64,000 bases of DNA, from the NCBI GenBank assembly GCA_049997955.1, contig JAEBDY010000004.1:490105-554104 (forward strand), written 5' to 3'. Shown here in pieces: positions 36,438 through 45,085 of this stretch; position 1 is the stretch's first letter, and each line of letters begins with the position of its first letter. The translations under genes were made by a program, and so were the position numbers. This stretch comes from Umezawaea sp049997955. GTDB lineage: Bacteria; Actinomycetota; Actinomycetes; Mycobacteriales; Pseudonocardiaceae. The notes beneath the pieces were generated by a model that saw only the letters and a list, made by a program, of their open reading frames with translations, was not told the DNA's origin and made no database searches.

Positions 36438-37259
36438 TCAGCGCCCAGGATCTGGTGAGGCCGGTCCGTCGGGCGGAGCCGGCGTGGGGAAGGTGACCCG
36501 GACGGTGGTGCCCTGCCCTGGCGCCGAGGTGACCCCGACCGTGCCGCCGTGCGCGGTCACGATCGCCTCGACGATGGCCAGCCCCAAACCCGATGAACCA
36601 CCGCTGTCACGGCTGCGGCTGGGGTCGGCGCGGTAGAAGCGCTCGAACACGTGCGGCAGGTGTTCCGGCGCGATCCCGTCACCCTCGTCGCGAACCGCGA
36701 CCACCACCTGCCCGTCCTGGACGCTCACGGCAATCGTGACCGGCGTTCCGGGCCGGGTGTGCTGCACCGCGTTGCCGACGAGGTTGCGCAGCACCTGCTG
36801 GACGCGGGGGCCGTCCCCGTCGACGACCGCTTCCGCCACCCCCCGCAGGGTGATGGCCCGGTCGGTGCTGATCACCCGTGCGTCGTCCACCACCTCGCCT
36901 GCCAAGGCCACCACGTCCACGGTCTCGCGGTTCAACGGTCGGGCCGCGTCGAGGTGGGCCAGCAGGGACAGCTCGTCGACGAGCAGCCGCATCCGGCCTA
37001 CTTCGACCTGCATCCGTTCCATGGCGTGGTCGAGCTGGTCGGGGTCGTCCAGTCCACCTTGGACGTACAGGTCGATCCAGCCGTGCATGGTTGCCAGCGG
37101 CGTGCGCAGTTCGTGGCCCGCGTCGGCGACGAAGCTGCGCAGCCGGTCCTCGGCCCGACGCTGGGCCTCGAACGCGTCCTTGACCGCGACCGCGATCGCG
37201 GCTTCCGGGCCCGCGAGCAGCAGGACGCGGATCAGCCGCCACCGGGAGGTCGCCTTCAC
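36438..37259 (-). CDS. Histidine kinase lacking its sensor and HAMP domains
   Basis: 273 aa. Phosphoacceptor motif VADAGHELRTPLA (H about 49), N box NLVGNAVQHT, G1 DEGDGI, F box FERFYRADPSRS and G2 SGLGLAIVE are complete. Normal relatives have some 200 residues of sensor, two membrane helices and HAMP before the DAFEAQRRAEDRLRSFVADA segment; here only about 26 residues precede it (MKATSRWRLIRVLLLAGPEA looks like the start of helix 1). This points to an in-frame deletion and a kinase with a weak or no membrane anchor. The GTG start overlaps the regulator stop (GTGA). Confidence 0.88.
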   Translation of the reverse strand: MKATSRWRLIRVLLLAGPEAAIAVAVKDAFEAQRRAEDRLRSFVADAGHELRTPLATMHGWIDLYVQGGLDDPDQLDHAMERMQVEVGRMRLLVDELSLLAHLDAARPLNRETVDVVALAGEVVDDARVISTDRAITLRGVAEAVVDGDGPRVQQVLRNLVGNAVQHTRPGTPVTIAVSVQDGQVVVAVRDEGDGIAPEHLPHVFERFYRADPSRSRDSGGSSGLGLAIVEAIVTAHGGTVGVTSAPGQGTTVRVTFPTPAPPDGPASPDPGR

Positions 37260-37954
37260 CGCTGCACCGGCCGCAGGCTGTACCCGAAGCCGCGCACGGT
37301 GTGGATCAGCGACGGGCCGCCGAAATCGATCTTGCGACGCAGGTTCGAGACGAACCGCTCGACCACGCCCGCGTCGCCGCCGAAGTCGTACTGCCAGACG
37401 TGGTCGAGGATCTGCGCCTTGGAAACCACCCGCCCGGTGTTGCCCAGCAGGTAGCGCAGCAGCCGGAACTCCGTGGGCGAAAGCTCGACCGCACGCCCGT
37501 CCCTGGTCACCACGTGCCGGGGCTCGTCCATCTCCAGGTCGCCGCAGCGCAGCACGCCCTCCGGCAACGCGGGCGGCACGCGGCGGGAACGCCGCAGCAG
37601 CGCCTCCAGCCGCGCGGCGACCTCCACCACGCTGAACGGCTTGGTGAGGTAGTCGTCGCCGCCCAGGCGCAGCCCGCGCACCCGGTCGTCCACCTCGTCG
37701 CGGGCGGTCAGGAACATCACCGGCACCTGGACGCCCTGCGCGCGCAACAGGTGCAGCAGGTCGAAGCCGTCCGTGCCGGGCAGCATCACGTCCAGCACGA
37801 TCGCGTCGGGCGTGCGCGCCCCGATCGCGGCCAGGGCGGCAGGCACGTCGCCCGCGACCTCGACCTCGAACCCCGCGAACCGCAGCGCGGACAGCAGCAG
37901 CTCCCGCAGGCCGGGGTCGTCGTCCACCACCAGGATGCTGTCCACGTCCCCCAT
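37256..37954 (-). CDS. OmpR-family response regulator
   Basis: 232 aa. Receiver domain with VVDDDPG, phosphoacceptor D in AIVLDVMLPG, T in FLTARD and K in YLTKPF; winged-helix domain (about 135-228) with SPTEFRLLRYLLGNTGRVVS and VRGFGYSLRP. Similar to the PrrA/MprA/TcrA branch. ATG 37954 overlaps the MMPL stop by one base (TGATG), and the kinase follows by a GTGA overlap, so all three are one transcript. Likely autoregulated through the 11-bp direct repeats at 40197-40218. Confidence 0.93.
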   Translation of the reverse strand: MGDVDSILVVDDDPGLRELLLSALRFAGFEVEVAGDVPAALAAIGARTPDAIVLDVMLPGTDGFDLLHLLRAQGVQVPVMFLTARDEVDDRVRGLRLGGDDYLTKPFSVVEVAARLEALLRRSRRVPPALPEGVLRCGDLEMDEPRHVVTRDGRAVELSPTEFRLLRYLLGNTGRVVSKAQILDHVWQYDFGGDAGVVERFVSNLRRKIDFGGPSLIHTVRGFGYSLRPVQR

Positions 37955-40122
37955 CACACCACCCCGGCGGGAACGGGATCGGGCTCCTCCACGGGAACGG
38001 GCAGCCGCGCGCCCTCCACGTCCAGGTTCGGCAGCACCCGGTCGAGCCACCGCGGCAGCCACCAGGCGCCGTGCCGGGTCAGCGCCAGCACCGCGGGCAC
38101 GAGCGTCATCCGGATCAGGAACGCGTCCAGCAGGACACCCACCGCGAGCGCGAAGGCGATGGGCTTCAGCGTGGCGTCGCCGTCCGGGATGAAGCTCGCG
38201 AAGACCGCGATCATGATCAGGGCGGCCGCCGCGACCACGCGCGCCGAGGCCCGGAACCCACGGGCGACCGCGCGTCGCGGGTCGCCGCTGCGCACGTACT
38301 CCTCGTGCATGCGGCTGATCAGGAAGACCTCGTAGTCCATCGCCAGGCCGAACAGCACGGCCATGAGGATGATCGGCATGAAGCTGATCACCGGTCCGGT
38401 GCGCGGGACCCCGATCAGTTCGGCGAGCCAGCCCCACTGGAACACCGCGACCACCGCGCCCAGCGCCGCGCCGACCGACAGCAGGAAACCCAGCGTCGCC
38501 TTGAGCGGCACCACCAGCGACCGGAAGGCCACCATCAGCAGCAGGAAGGCCAGACCCACGACGATCAGGGCGAAGGGCACGAGCGAAGCGCCCAGCAGCT
38601 CGGAGATGTCGATGCCGATGGCGGTCGCGCCGGTCACCCCCACGGAGTCCCCGCCCGCGGCCTCCAGGTCGGCCACCACCTGTTCGGTGCGTTCGTCCCG
38701 CGGCCCGGTCTCGGGAATCACCCGCACCAGCGCGTACCCGCCGTCCGCGGACAGCTGCGCGGGTGCGGCAACGGCCACCCCGTCCACCGCGCGGAACCTG
38801 TCGACCAGCGCCTCGGCGGCGACCTGTCCGTCACCTTCGTTCCGGAGGTCGGCCAGTACCAGCAGCGGGCCGTTGAAACCCGGTCCGAACGCGGCGGCCG
38901 TCAGGTCGTAGGCCTGCCGCTGCGTGCTGGCCGCCGGAGCGGAACCGTTGTCGGTGAGCGAGAGCCGCAACCCCGCCGCCGGTACGGCCATGACGCCGAG
39001 CGCCGCGACGACGGCGAGCGTCGTGACCAGCGGCCGGCGGGTGACCAGCCGGACCCAGCGCGCGCCCGTCGTCGGCCTGCCGTCCTCAGCTTCGCGCCGG
39101 GCGGCCCGCGAGCCGGGCTTCGGACGTAGCCGTTCCCCGGCGAAGGCCAGCACGGCCGGGATGAGGGTGACCGCCACCAGCACCGCCACGACCACGGCCA
39201 CGGCAGCGGCCAGTCCCATCGCGGTCAGGAACGGGATCCCGACGACGGTCAGCCCGGCCAGGGCGATGACCACGGTGAGGCCCGCGAACACCACGGCGGT
39301 GCCCGCCGTGCCGATCGCGCGGGCCGCGGACTCGGCCACCGGCATGCCGGACGCCAGCTGCGACCGGTGCCGACCGACGATGAACAGCGCGTAGTCGATG
39401 CCGACCGCCAACCCGAGCATGAGGGCCAGGGCCGGGGCGGTCGACGGCAGGGTCAGCACGCCCGCGACCGCGGCCAGGCCGGTGACGGTCGCGCCCACCC
39501 CGAGCAGCGCGGTGAGCAGGGGGAGCCCGGCCGCCGTCAGCGAACCGAACGTGATGACGAGGACGACCAGGGCGATCAGCAACCCCAAGGCCTCGGTGCC
39601 GTGTCCACTTCCCCCTTCACCGGGGCCGCTGTAAGCCGATCCCCCGAACTCCACCCGCAGCCCGGCCTCGCGGGCCGGTTGGAAGACGTCCTCCAGCGCG
39701 TCGCGGACGCTGCTCTCCAAGTGGGCGGCCTTCTCGCGGTAGGCGACGGTCGCCAGGGCGGTGCCACCGTCCGACGAGACCGTCTTGGCGGTGAAGGGGC
39801 TCACCACGCCGACGACCCGCGGCGCCCCCGCGGCGGCGGCGAGGGTCTGCTCGACGACGGCTTCGTGCTCGGCGACCCGGTGGCCGGCGGGCGCGACGAA
39901 CACCACTTGCGCGGAGGCGCCCACCGAGTCCGGGAACTGCTCGGCGACGGCGTTCAGGGTCTGCTGGGCGCGCGAGCCGGGAATCGAGAAGTCGTCCTCG
40001 TACGTGCCACCGGCGGTGCCGGCGAGCGTCCCGGCGGCTGCCAGGACGACCAGCCAGGCCATCAGGACGGTCGAGCGGCGCCGGTAGGCCCAGGCGCCGA
40101 GCCGGTGGAGCAGTGCGGCCAT
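37954..40122 (-). CDS. MMPL-family transporter (RND superfamily)
   Basis: 722 aa, about 12 membrane helices: helix 1 at 16-36, an outside loop to about 170, helices 2-6 to about 340, a repeat of the layout with a second outside loop (about 390-520) and helices 8-12. Conserved GLAVGIDYALFIVGRHRSQL and GLAMDYEVFLISRMHEEY carry the D-Y pairs used for proton relay in MMPL proteins. Single-protein MMPL exporters in actinomycetes move lipids or hydrophobic metabolites. First gene of an operon with a two-component system, an arrangement that suggests export in response to envelope stress (inference). Confidence 0.93.
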   Translation of the reverse strand: MAALLHRLGAWAYRRRSTVLMAWLVVLAAAGTLAGTAGGTYEDDFSIPGSRAQQTLNAVAEQFPDSVGASAQVVFVAPAGHRVAEHEAVVEQTLAAAAGAPRVVGVVSPFTAKTVSSDGGTALATVAYREKAAHLESSVRDALEDVFQPAREAGLRVEFGGSAYSGPGEGGSGHGTEALGLLIALVVLVITFGSLTAAGLPLLTALLGVGATVTGLAAVAGVLTLPSTAPALALMLGLAVGIDYALFIVGRHRSQLASGMPVAESAARAIGTAGTAVVFAGLTVVIALAGLTVVGIPFLTAMGLAAAVAVVVAVLVAVTLIPAVLAFAGERLRPKPGSRAARREAEDGRPTTGARWVRLVTRRPLVTTLAVVAALGVMAVPAAGLRLSLTDNGSAPAASTQRQAYDLTAAAFGPGFNGPLLVLADLRNEGDGQVAAEALVDRFRAVDGVAVAAPAQLSADGGYALVRVIPETGPRDERTEQVVADLEAAGGDSVGVTGATAIGIDISELLGASLVPFALIVVGLAFLLLMVAFRSLVVPLKATLGFLLSVGAALGAVVAVFQWGWLAELIGVPRTGPVISFMPIILMAVLFGLAMDYEVFLISRMHEEYVRSGDPRRAVARGFRASARVVAAAALIMIAVFASFIPDGDATLKPIAFALAVGVLLDAFLIRMTLVPAVLALTRHGAWWLPRWLDRVLPNLDVEGARLPVPVEEPDPVPAGVV

Positions 40123-40196
40123 GAGGTCAACTCCCGTGGTGGTGGATCGAGGAGCCCCATCACACCGGCCTTGCCTGACGACCCGGTGCCCGCGAA

Positions 40197-40218
40197 CCTG
40201 ACGGTTGCCTGACGGTCG
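40197..40218 (-). promoter_or_regulatory. 11-bp direct repeats, candidate OmpR-type site
   Basis: CCTGACGGTTG (40197-40207) followed directly by CCTGACGGTCG (40208-40218), plus GCCTGACG at 40173-40180. Tandem repeats of 11 bp, one helical turn, are the usual binding layout of OmpR/PhoB regulators. 75 bp before the MMPL start at 40122. No gene seen between 40123 and 40581. Confidence 0.55.
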
Positions 40219-40532
40219 ACCGTTCACGTTCCCCGGAAGCGCCCGGCGCCGGTGGCCGCTCGCTCGGCCCGCTCCCCCGCGGGCGAAGCTCGGTTCCGCC
40301 GCACAGTCCTGTGTGGACGGTCATGGCGCAGCAGCCGGGGGGAACGCCGATCTCCCATGGATTCCGGCCATTCCCGCATCAGCACCGACGGCACGCTGAT
40401 CGAGACCGATCGACCGGACGGGCGAACACCGCCGCGTGGCGTCACGTCCAGACCGCGAAGAACCTCTTCATGATCATGTACGCACCTCGCCGAAAGGTTG
40501 CTCCACGAGGGACGGATCACCCGGTCCACTAC

Positions 40533-40544
40533 TTCACTAGTGAA
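40533..40544. promoter_or_regulatory. Palindrome TTCACTAGTGAA, candidate GntR operator
   Basis: Perfect 12-bp palindrome 37 bp before the first gene of the ABC/GntR operon; GTTACCTT (40550-40557) downstream may hold the -10. YtrA-type GntR repressors typically bind such a site before their own operon. Confidence 0.65.
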
Positions 40545-40581
40545 AGGTGTTACCTTGGCCGCTGTCGACGACGGAGGGGAG

Positions 40582-41334
40582 ATGACCATGAACTTGCGAA
40601 GGCAGCCCGACCGGGCGATTCCGGTCATCGCTGAAGGTTTGGGCAAGAAGTACCGCAGGGGGTGGGCGCTGCAAGAAACGTCCCTGGTGATCCCCTCGAA
40701 CCGGATCGTGGCCCTCGTCGGCCCGAACGGCGCGGGCAAGAGCACGCTGATGGGGCTGATCACCGGGTTGCTGCGCCCGACGACCGGTGAGATCACCGTG
40801 TTCGGCGACCGCCCGACGGGCAAGGGGCTGCACCCCTCGGTGTCCTACCTGGCCCAGCAGAAGCCGCTGTACCAGCAGTTCACCGTGACCGAGACGCTGA
40901 AGCTCGGGGCGCGGACCAACCCGACCTGGGACCAGGGCTACGCCGAGCACCTGATCGAGCAGGCCGCGGTGCCGATGGGGGCGAAGGTGAGCACCCTGTC
41001 CGGCGGACAGCGCACCCGCGTCGCGCTGGCGCTGGCACTGGGCAAGCGTCCGGGCCTGCTGCTGCTCGACGAACCCCTGGCCGACCTGGACCCGCTGGCC
41101 CGCGAGACCGTGCTGCGCACGCTGATCACCGAGGCGCGGACACAGGGCATCACCGTCTTGCTGTCCTCGCACGTGCTGGCGGAGCTGGAAGGAGTGTGCG
41201 ACCACCTGGTCCTGCTCCACAAGGGACGGATCCAGCTGGCCGGAGACGTCAAGCAGCTCGGCGCAGGCGGCACCCCGCTCGGCGAACTGGTCCTGAACCG
41301 CATGCGTGAGGCAGCACAGGGGGAAGCGGCATGA
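40582..41334 (+). CDS. ABC transporter ATPase (first of two)
   Basis: 250 aa. Walker A GPNGAGKST, Q loop in AQQKPLYQQ, signature LSGGQRTRVALALALG, Walker B LLLLDEPLADLDP, switch H in LLSSHVLAELE. Type of the ABC-2/YtrB drug or peptide exporter ATPases. ATG 40582 follows GGAGG; ATG 40588 is equally possible. It ends in an ATGA overlap with the permease. Part of a four-gene operon with a GntR regulator and a second ATPase. Confidence 0.92.
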   Translation: MTMNLRRQPDRAIPVIAEGLGKKYRRGWALQETSLVIPSNRIVALVGPNGAGKSTLMGLITGLLRPTTGEITVFGDRPTGKGLHPSVSYLAQQKPLYQQFTVTETLKLGARTNPTWDQGYAEHLIEQAAVPMGAKVSTLSGGQRTRVALALALGKRPGLLLLDEPLADLDPLARETVLRTLITEARTQGITVLLSSHVLAELEGVCDHLVLLHKGRIQLAGDVKQLGAGGTPLGELVLNRMREAAQGEAA

Positions 41335-42332
41335 TCTGGGTCTCCTGGCGGCAGCAACGCCTGCAACTGATCACCCTGCTCGGACTGCTCGTCCTCGGCG
41401 CGGGCGTCATCATCGTGCTGCGGTCGAACATGATCGGCACCATCGACTCGATGGGGCTCTCCCAGTGCGTGACGGGGTCGGGCGCGGGGTGCGGGGGGTC
41501 CGAGGCGGGGGCCGTCTTCGACTCTTCGTGGGGCACCGTCCTCAACGTGGCTCAAGCCGGGATCCTGTTGCTGCCCGTCCTGATCGGCGTCTTCATCGGC
41601 GCCCCGCTGTTCGCCAGGGAACTGGAACAGGGCACCCACGTCCTGGCCTTCACCCAGTCGGTGAGCCGCACCCGGTGGATGCTCAGCAAGCTGGTCGTCG
41701 CGGTGGTTCCCGCGTTGATCGTGCTGGCCGCGCTGCAATACCTGGTCTGGTGGTGGCTGTCCGCGGCCGGGCTCCTGGGCCCGCGCAGGAGCGGATCGTT
41801 CTACTTCCTCAACTTCGGCATCGAGCACGTCTCGCCGGTCGCCTACGCGCTGTTCGCCTTCGCGCTCGGCGCCTTCGTCGGAGCGGTGTCCCGCCGCACC
41901 CTGACGGCGATGACCGTGGGGCTCGCCGTGTTCACCGTCGTGCGCTTCGTCCTGTCCGACCTGCCGAAGAAGCTGGTTCCCACCCAACGCGCGGAGGGAG
42001 CGGCGGACAAGGACATGCACGTGTACCGCGACGGCGGCCTGGTGGTCGACTCGGGTTGGACCGATGCGACCGGACAACCGGTCCCCGCCGACCGTGTCTC
42101 CGACCTGAGAGAACCCTGCAGGTCGGCGGCGATAGCGGCGCACGGTCAGACGCAAAACGCGCAAGAGGACTTCCTGGCGTGCTTGACCAAGTCCGGTCTG
42201 GCCAAGCAGTACGCGGACTTCATCCCCGAGAGCCTGGCCTGGCAGGTGCACCTGGCCGACGCGGCGATCTACGGTGGACTCGCGGTCCTGCTGCTGGCGG
42301 GCACCGCCTGGGCGCTGCGGCGTCAGAGCTGA
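41331..42332 (+). CDS. ABC-2-type permease with extracellular loop
   Basis: 333 aa. Six membrane helices: one near 12-30, a Cys-containing outside loop (QCVTGSGAGCGGS), a pair around 75-130, FARELEQGTHVLAFTQSVSR as the cytoplasmic coupling element, further helices to about 210, a large outside loop of about 80 residues, and a final helix before ALRRQS. The EQG-x-x-x-x-A-W/F-TQS motif is typical of actinomycete ABC-2 transporters. Partner of one or both neighbouring ATPases. Confidence 0.88.
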   Translation: MIWVSWRQQRLQLITLLGLLVLGAGVIIVLRSNMIGTIDSMGLSQCVTGSGAGCGGSEAGAVFDSSWGTVLNVAQAGILLLPVLIGVFIGAPLFARELEQGTHVLAFTQSVSRTRWMLSKLVVAVVPALIVLAALQYLVWWWLSAAGLLGPRRSGSFYFLNFGIEHVSPVAYALFAFALGAFVGAVSRRTLTAMTVGLAVFTVVRFVLSDLPKKLVPTQRAEGAADKDMHVYRDGGLVVDSGWTDATGQPVPADRVSDLREPCRSAAIAAHGQTQNAQEDFLACLTKSGLAKQYADFIPESLAWQVHLADAAIYGGLAVLLLAGTAWALRRQS

Positions 42333-42365
42333 GCGTGGTGGAGGCCCCCTGGCCGCGGGAGCACC

Positions 42366-42371
42366 TATGCT
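42366..42371 (+). promoter_or_regulatory. Possible internal -10 box TATGCT before the GntR gene
   Basis: TATGCT with 7 nt to GTG 42379, so the regulator and second ATPase may also have a leaderless promoter of their own. Confidence 0.4.
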
Positions 42372-42378
42372 GGCCGAT

Positions 42379-42777
42379 GTGATCGAGTTCCGGATCGACC
42401 GGCGATCCGGGGTCTCCACCTACATGCAGATCATCCAGCAGGTCAAACAGGCCATGCGACTGGGACTGCTGAACCCCGGCGACCGGCTGCCCTCAGCGCG
42501 GGAGGTGGTGGAGGCGACAGCCGTCAACCCCAACACCGTGCTCAAGGCGTACCGCGAGCTGGAACGGGAAGGGCTCGTGGAGGCCCGCCGCGGCCTGGGC
42601 ACCTTCGTGACCACGTCGCTGTCCTCCGAGGCCACCACCGGCGACGACGCGCCGCTCCGGCAGGAGCTGGCGGGCTGGATGGGCCGCGCCCAGGAGGGCG
42701 GCCTCGTCGTCGAGGACGTCGACGCCCTGTACTCCGCGGTCCGCGACGAGCACTACCCTGCCGAGGAACGATCATGA
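42379..42777 (+). CDS. YtrA-type GntR regulator
   Basis: 132 aa: a winged HTH (IEFRIDRRSGVSTYMQIIQQ, LLNPGDRLPSAREVVEATAV, NPNTVLKAYRELEREGLVEA) with only a short helical tail, the YtrA subfamily that has no large effector domain. Family similarity starts at IEFRIDRRSG, which favours GTG 42379; ATG 42367 is the other candidate. It sits between the permease and the second ATPase and ends in an ATGA overlap. YtrA proteins repress their ABC operon and respond to cell-wall antibiotics in Bacillus; the same role is inferred here. Confidence 0.9.
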   Translation: MIEFRIDRRSGVSTYMQIIQQVKQAMRLGLLNPGDRLPSAREVVEATAVNPNTVLKAYRELEREGLVEARRGLGTFVTTSLSSEATTGDDAPLRQELAGWMGRAQEGGLVVEDVDALYSAVRDEHYPAEERS

Positions 42778-43640
42778 ATCCACTGACCGCCACCGCCGTG
42801 GGCAAGCGGTACCGCACCCGCTGGGTGGTCCGCGACTGCACGTTCGCCATCCCCGAGGGCAAGGTCGTCGCCCTGGTCGGCCCGAACGGTGCGGGCAAGA
42901 GCACCCTGCTGCGCATGGCCGCGGGCCTCATCCGCCCGACGGCCGGTGAACTGCGGGCCTTCGACACCCCGGTCAACGGGCGCATCCACCCGGACGTCTC
43001 GTTCCTGGCGCAGAACCGCTCGCTCTACCGCGACCTCACGGTGCGCGAACTGACGCGTGCCATCGGAACCATGAACGACCGCTGGTCCGCCGACCGGGTC
43101 CACGAGGTGCTCGGACTGCTGGCGGGCGTGGACCACGACGCGAAGATCGGCACCCTGTCCTCCGGCACCCAGACCCAGGTGGCCATCGCGATGGCGCTGG
43201 GACGGCTCCCCCGGCTGCTGCTCCTGGACGAACCGCTGTCCGACCTGGATCCGTTGGCCCGCGACGAGACGCTGCGGATCATCATGACCGAGGTCGCCGA
43301 CCGCGGGACCACGGTGGTGATGTCCTCGCACCTGCTCACCGACCTGCGCGAGGTGTGCGACCACATCCTGCTGATCGACGAGGGCCGGGTCCAGGTCGAC
43401 GGCGACATCGAGGAAGTCCTCGCGGGGCACCGGATCCTGGTCGGCCCGGCCGCGGACGAGTCCGCCGTGGGGGGAACGCTGATCAGCGCGACCCGCACCC
43501 AACGCCAGTCCACCCTGTTGCTGCGGGAGGCCGAGCCGACACCGACGGGCTGGGTGGGCACCGAGCCCGACCTGGAATCCCTGGTCATGGGATACCTGCG
43601 CGCGTCACGCGAACGGCGGTCATCGGCCCGGCGCGGGTGA
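42774..43640 (+). CDS. ABC transporter ATPase (second), altered signature
   Basis: 288 aa. Walker A GPNGAGKST, Walker B LLLLDEPLSDLDP and switch H in VMSSHLLTDLR are intact, but the signature reads LSSGTQTQVAIAMALG in place of LSGGQ, losing the second glycine and the glutamine position. This may give one degenerate ATP site if it pairs with the first ATPase. A 60-residue C-terminal extension (ILVGPAADES to the end) is typical of the family. Coupled to the GntR gene by ATGA. Confidence 0.9.
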   Translation: MNPLTATAVGKRYRTRWVVRDCTFAIPEGKVVALVGPNGAGKSTLLRMAAGLIRPTAGELRAFDTPVNGRIHPDVSFLAQNRSLYRDLTVRELTRAIGTMNDRWSADRVHEVLGLLAGVDHDAKIGTLSSGTQTQVAIAMALGRLPRLLLLDEPLSDLDPLARDETLRIIMTEVADRGTTVVMSSHLLTDLREVCDHILLIDEGRVQVDGDIEEVLAGHRILVGPAADESAVGGTLISATRTQRQSTLLLREAEPTPTGWVGTEPDLESLVMGYLRASRERRSSARRG

Positions 43641-43781
43641 CCGAACAGGACAGTCGCGGGAACACGTCGAAGGCAGGCATCGCGTTCGAGGGCTGGAGGT
43701 CACCACCACCGCGGGTGCCCGATGTGGTGGTGCGCCGACGACCGGCGGGCCGCGGTGCGATCCCACCGGTCGACGGCCGGG

Positions 43782-44073
43782 TCACTCGGGCAGTCGGCCG
43801 AGGAACTCCGACGCAGGTCGTCCTCCTCCGGCGTCGCGTCCACGGTGTCGATGTGCCGCCACGGCACCTGGCGGGCCGCGTCGCTGTTGATCTGCTCGGA
43901 CGGGCCGCCCGGCTGCGGGTCGACCTCGCGAGGAAGTGCGCGAACGCCTGGAGGCCGATCGGGATCCAGGCACCGCGGTGCGGGCTGCCGAAGGAGAGGT
44001 GGACGGCGGTCTCGTACCGCTCCCGCTGCCTTTCCGTCTTCGCCGGCGCGTGGCGGGTGACCAACCCGCCCAT
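43782..44073 (-). pseudogene. Frameshifted gene remnant, family unknown
   Basis: Minus-strand coding-like sequence changes frame twice: from ATG 44073, RYETAVHLSFGSPHRGAWIP and IGLQAFAHFL; then REVDPQPGGPSEQINSDAAR, QVPWRHIDTVDATPEEDDLR; then SEFLGRLPE and a stop at 43782. Together about 95 residues. I do not recognise it. The remainder of 43641-44172 shows nothing else except the ribosome site of the methyltransferase gene. Confidence 0.5.
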
Positions 44074-44172
44074 GCCGAACCCGCCCGCCGCCCCGCCTCG
44101 CCCACGCCGGGCGTGTGGGAGTTCGGCAGGTGTCGCACACTTGACCACAGCGACCACGCGGAGGAAACACCA

Positions 44173-45072
44173 GTGACCACGGACGGCATCGCCGACTCCT
44201 ACAACGACAACAGCGTGCTCTTCCGGGTGCTGGGCCAGGTCGGGTGGGGTGACCTGGTCAACGTCGGCTACGTGACCTGGCCGACGGTGCCGCTGGCGCT
44301 GGGTGGCCTGGGGCGGTTCCAGCGCAGGCTGGTCCGCCGGTCGCTCGCGCTGCTCGACGCGCGGCCGGGTGAGGTCGTGCTGGACGCGTGCTGCGGGCGT
44401 GGGCTCACCACGGCGTGGCTGGCTCGGCAGGGGTGCCGGGCGCTCGGCGTGGACGTCCAACCCGAGCAGGTCGCGGAAGCCCGGACGAGGTTCGGGCACG
44501 AGCCAGGAGCCCGGTTCGCCGTCGTGGACGTCACCGCACCGCCGTCACGTGCGGGCGACGTCGACCTGTCCGACGGGGCGCTCGACCGCATCCACTGCCT
44601 GGAAGCCGCGTTCCACTTCGGCGCGGCGGGCAGGCGGGCGTTCCTGGCCCACGCCCACCGGCTGCTGCGCCCTGGCGGTCGGCTCGTGCTGGTGGACTTC
44701 ACCTGGCGGGACTCCGATCCCACGACGATCAACGCCCTCGACCCGGACGGGCTCGTCCGCGCCACCTGGCACTTCGAGGAGTTCGAACCACTCGACCGGT
44801 ACCTCGCCACCGCGGCCGACATCGGGTTCGCGGTGCACGCGGTGCACGACTGGACGCCGCACGCCCTGGCCCACTACGGCCGTGCGGCGCCAGTGCTGCG
44901 TCGGGTCCTGTCCACTCGGGCTGGACGCTGGGCGGCGTGCCGGTACCGACCTGCGCTGGCCGATCTGTCCACCGCGGACTGGCGGCACCTGCTCAGGCTC
45001 TTGGACGCGCACAGGACCGCTCTGCTCGGGCCGTGCCGTTACAGCGCCCTGGTTCTCGACAAACCCCTGTGA
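44173..45072 (+). CDS. SAM-dependent class I methyltransferase
   Basis: 299 aa. SAM-binding motif I VLDACCGRGLTTAWLA, motif II GVDVQPEQVAEAR, and LLRPGGRLVLVDF as the post-II strand. The overall layout, with an N-terminal cap of about 65 residues (RVLGQVGWGDLVNVGYVTWP) and a helical C-terminal part, resembles small-molecule C-, O- or N-methyltransferases of the sterol/coclaurine/RebM-like group. GTG 44173 has GGAGG at 44160-44164. No biosynthetic partners adjoin it, so the substrate is unknown. Confidence 0.88.
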   Translation: MTTDGIADSYNDNSVLFRVLGQVGWGDLVNVGYVTWPTVPLALGGLGRFQRRLVRRSLALLDARPGEVVLDACCGRGLTTAWLARQGCRALGVDVQPEQVAEARTRFGHEPGARFAVVDVTAPPSRAGDVDLSDGALDRIHCLEAAFHFGAAGRRAFLAHAHRLLRPGGRLVLVDFTWRDSDPTTINALDPDGLVRATWHFEEFEPLDRYLATAADIGFAVHAVHDWTPHALAHYGRAAPVLRRVLSTRAGRWAACRYRPALADLSTADWRHLLRLLDAHRTALLGPCRYSALVLDKPL

Positions 45073-45085
45073 CGCCCAGGGCGGT

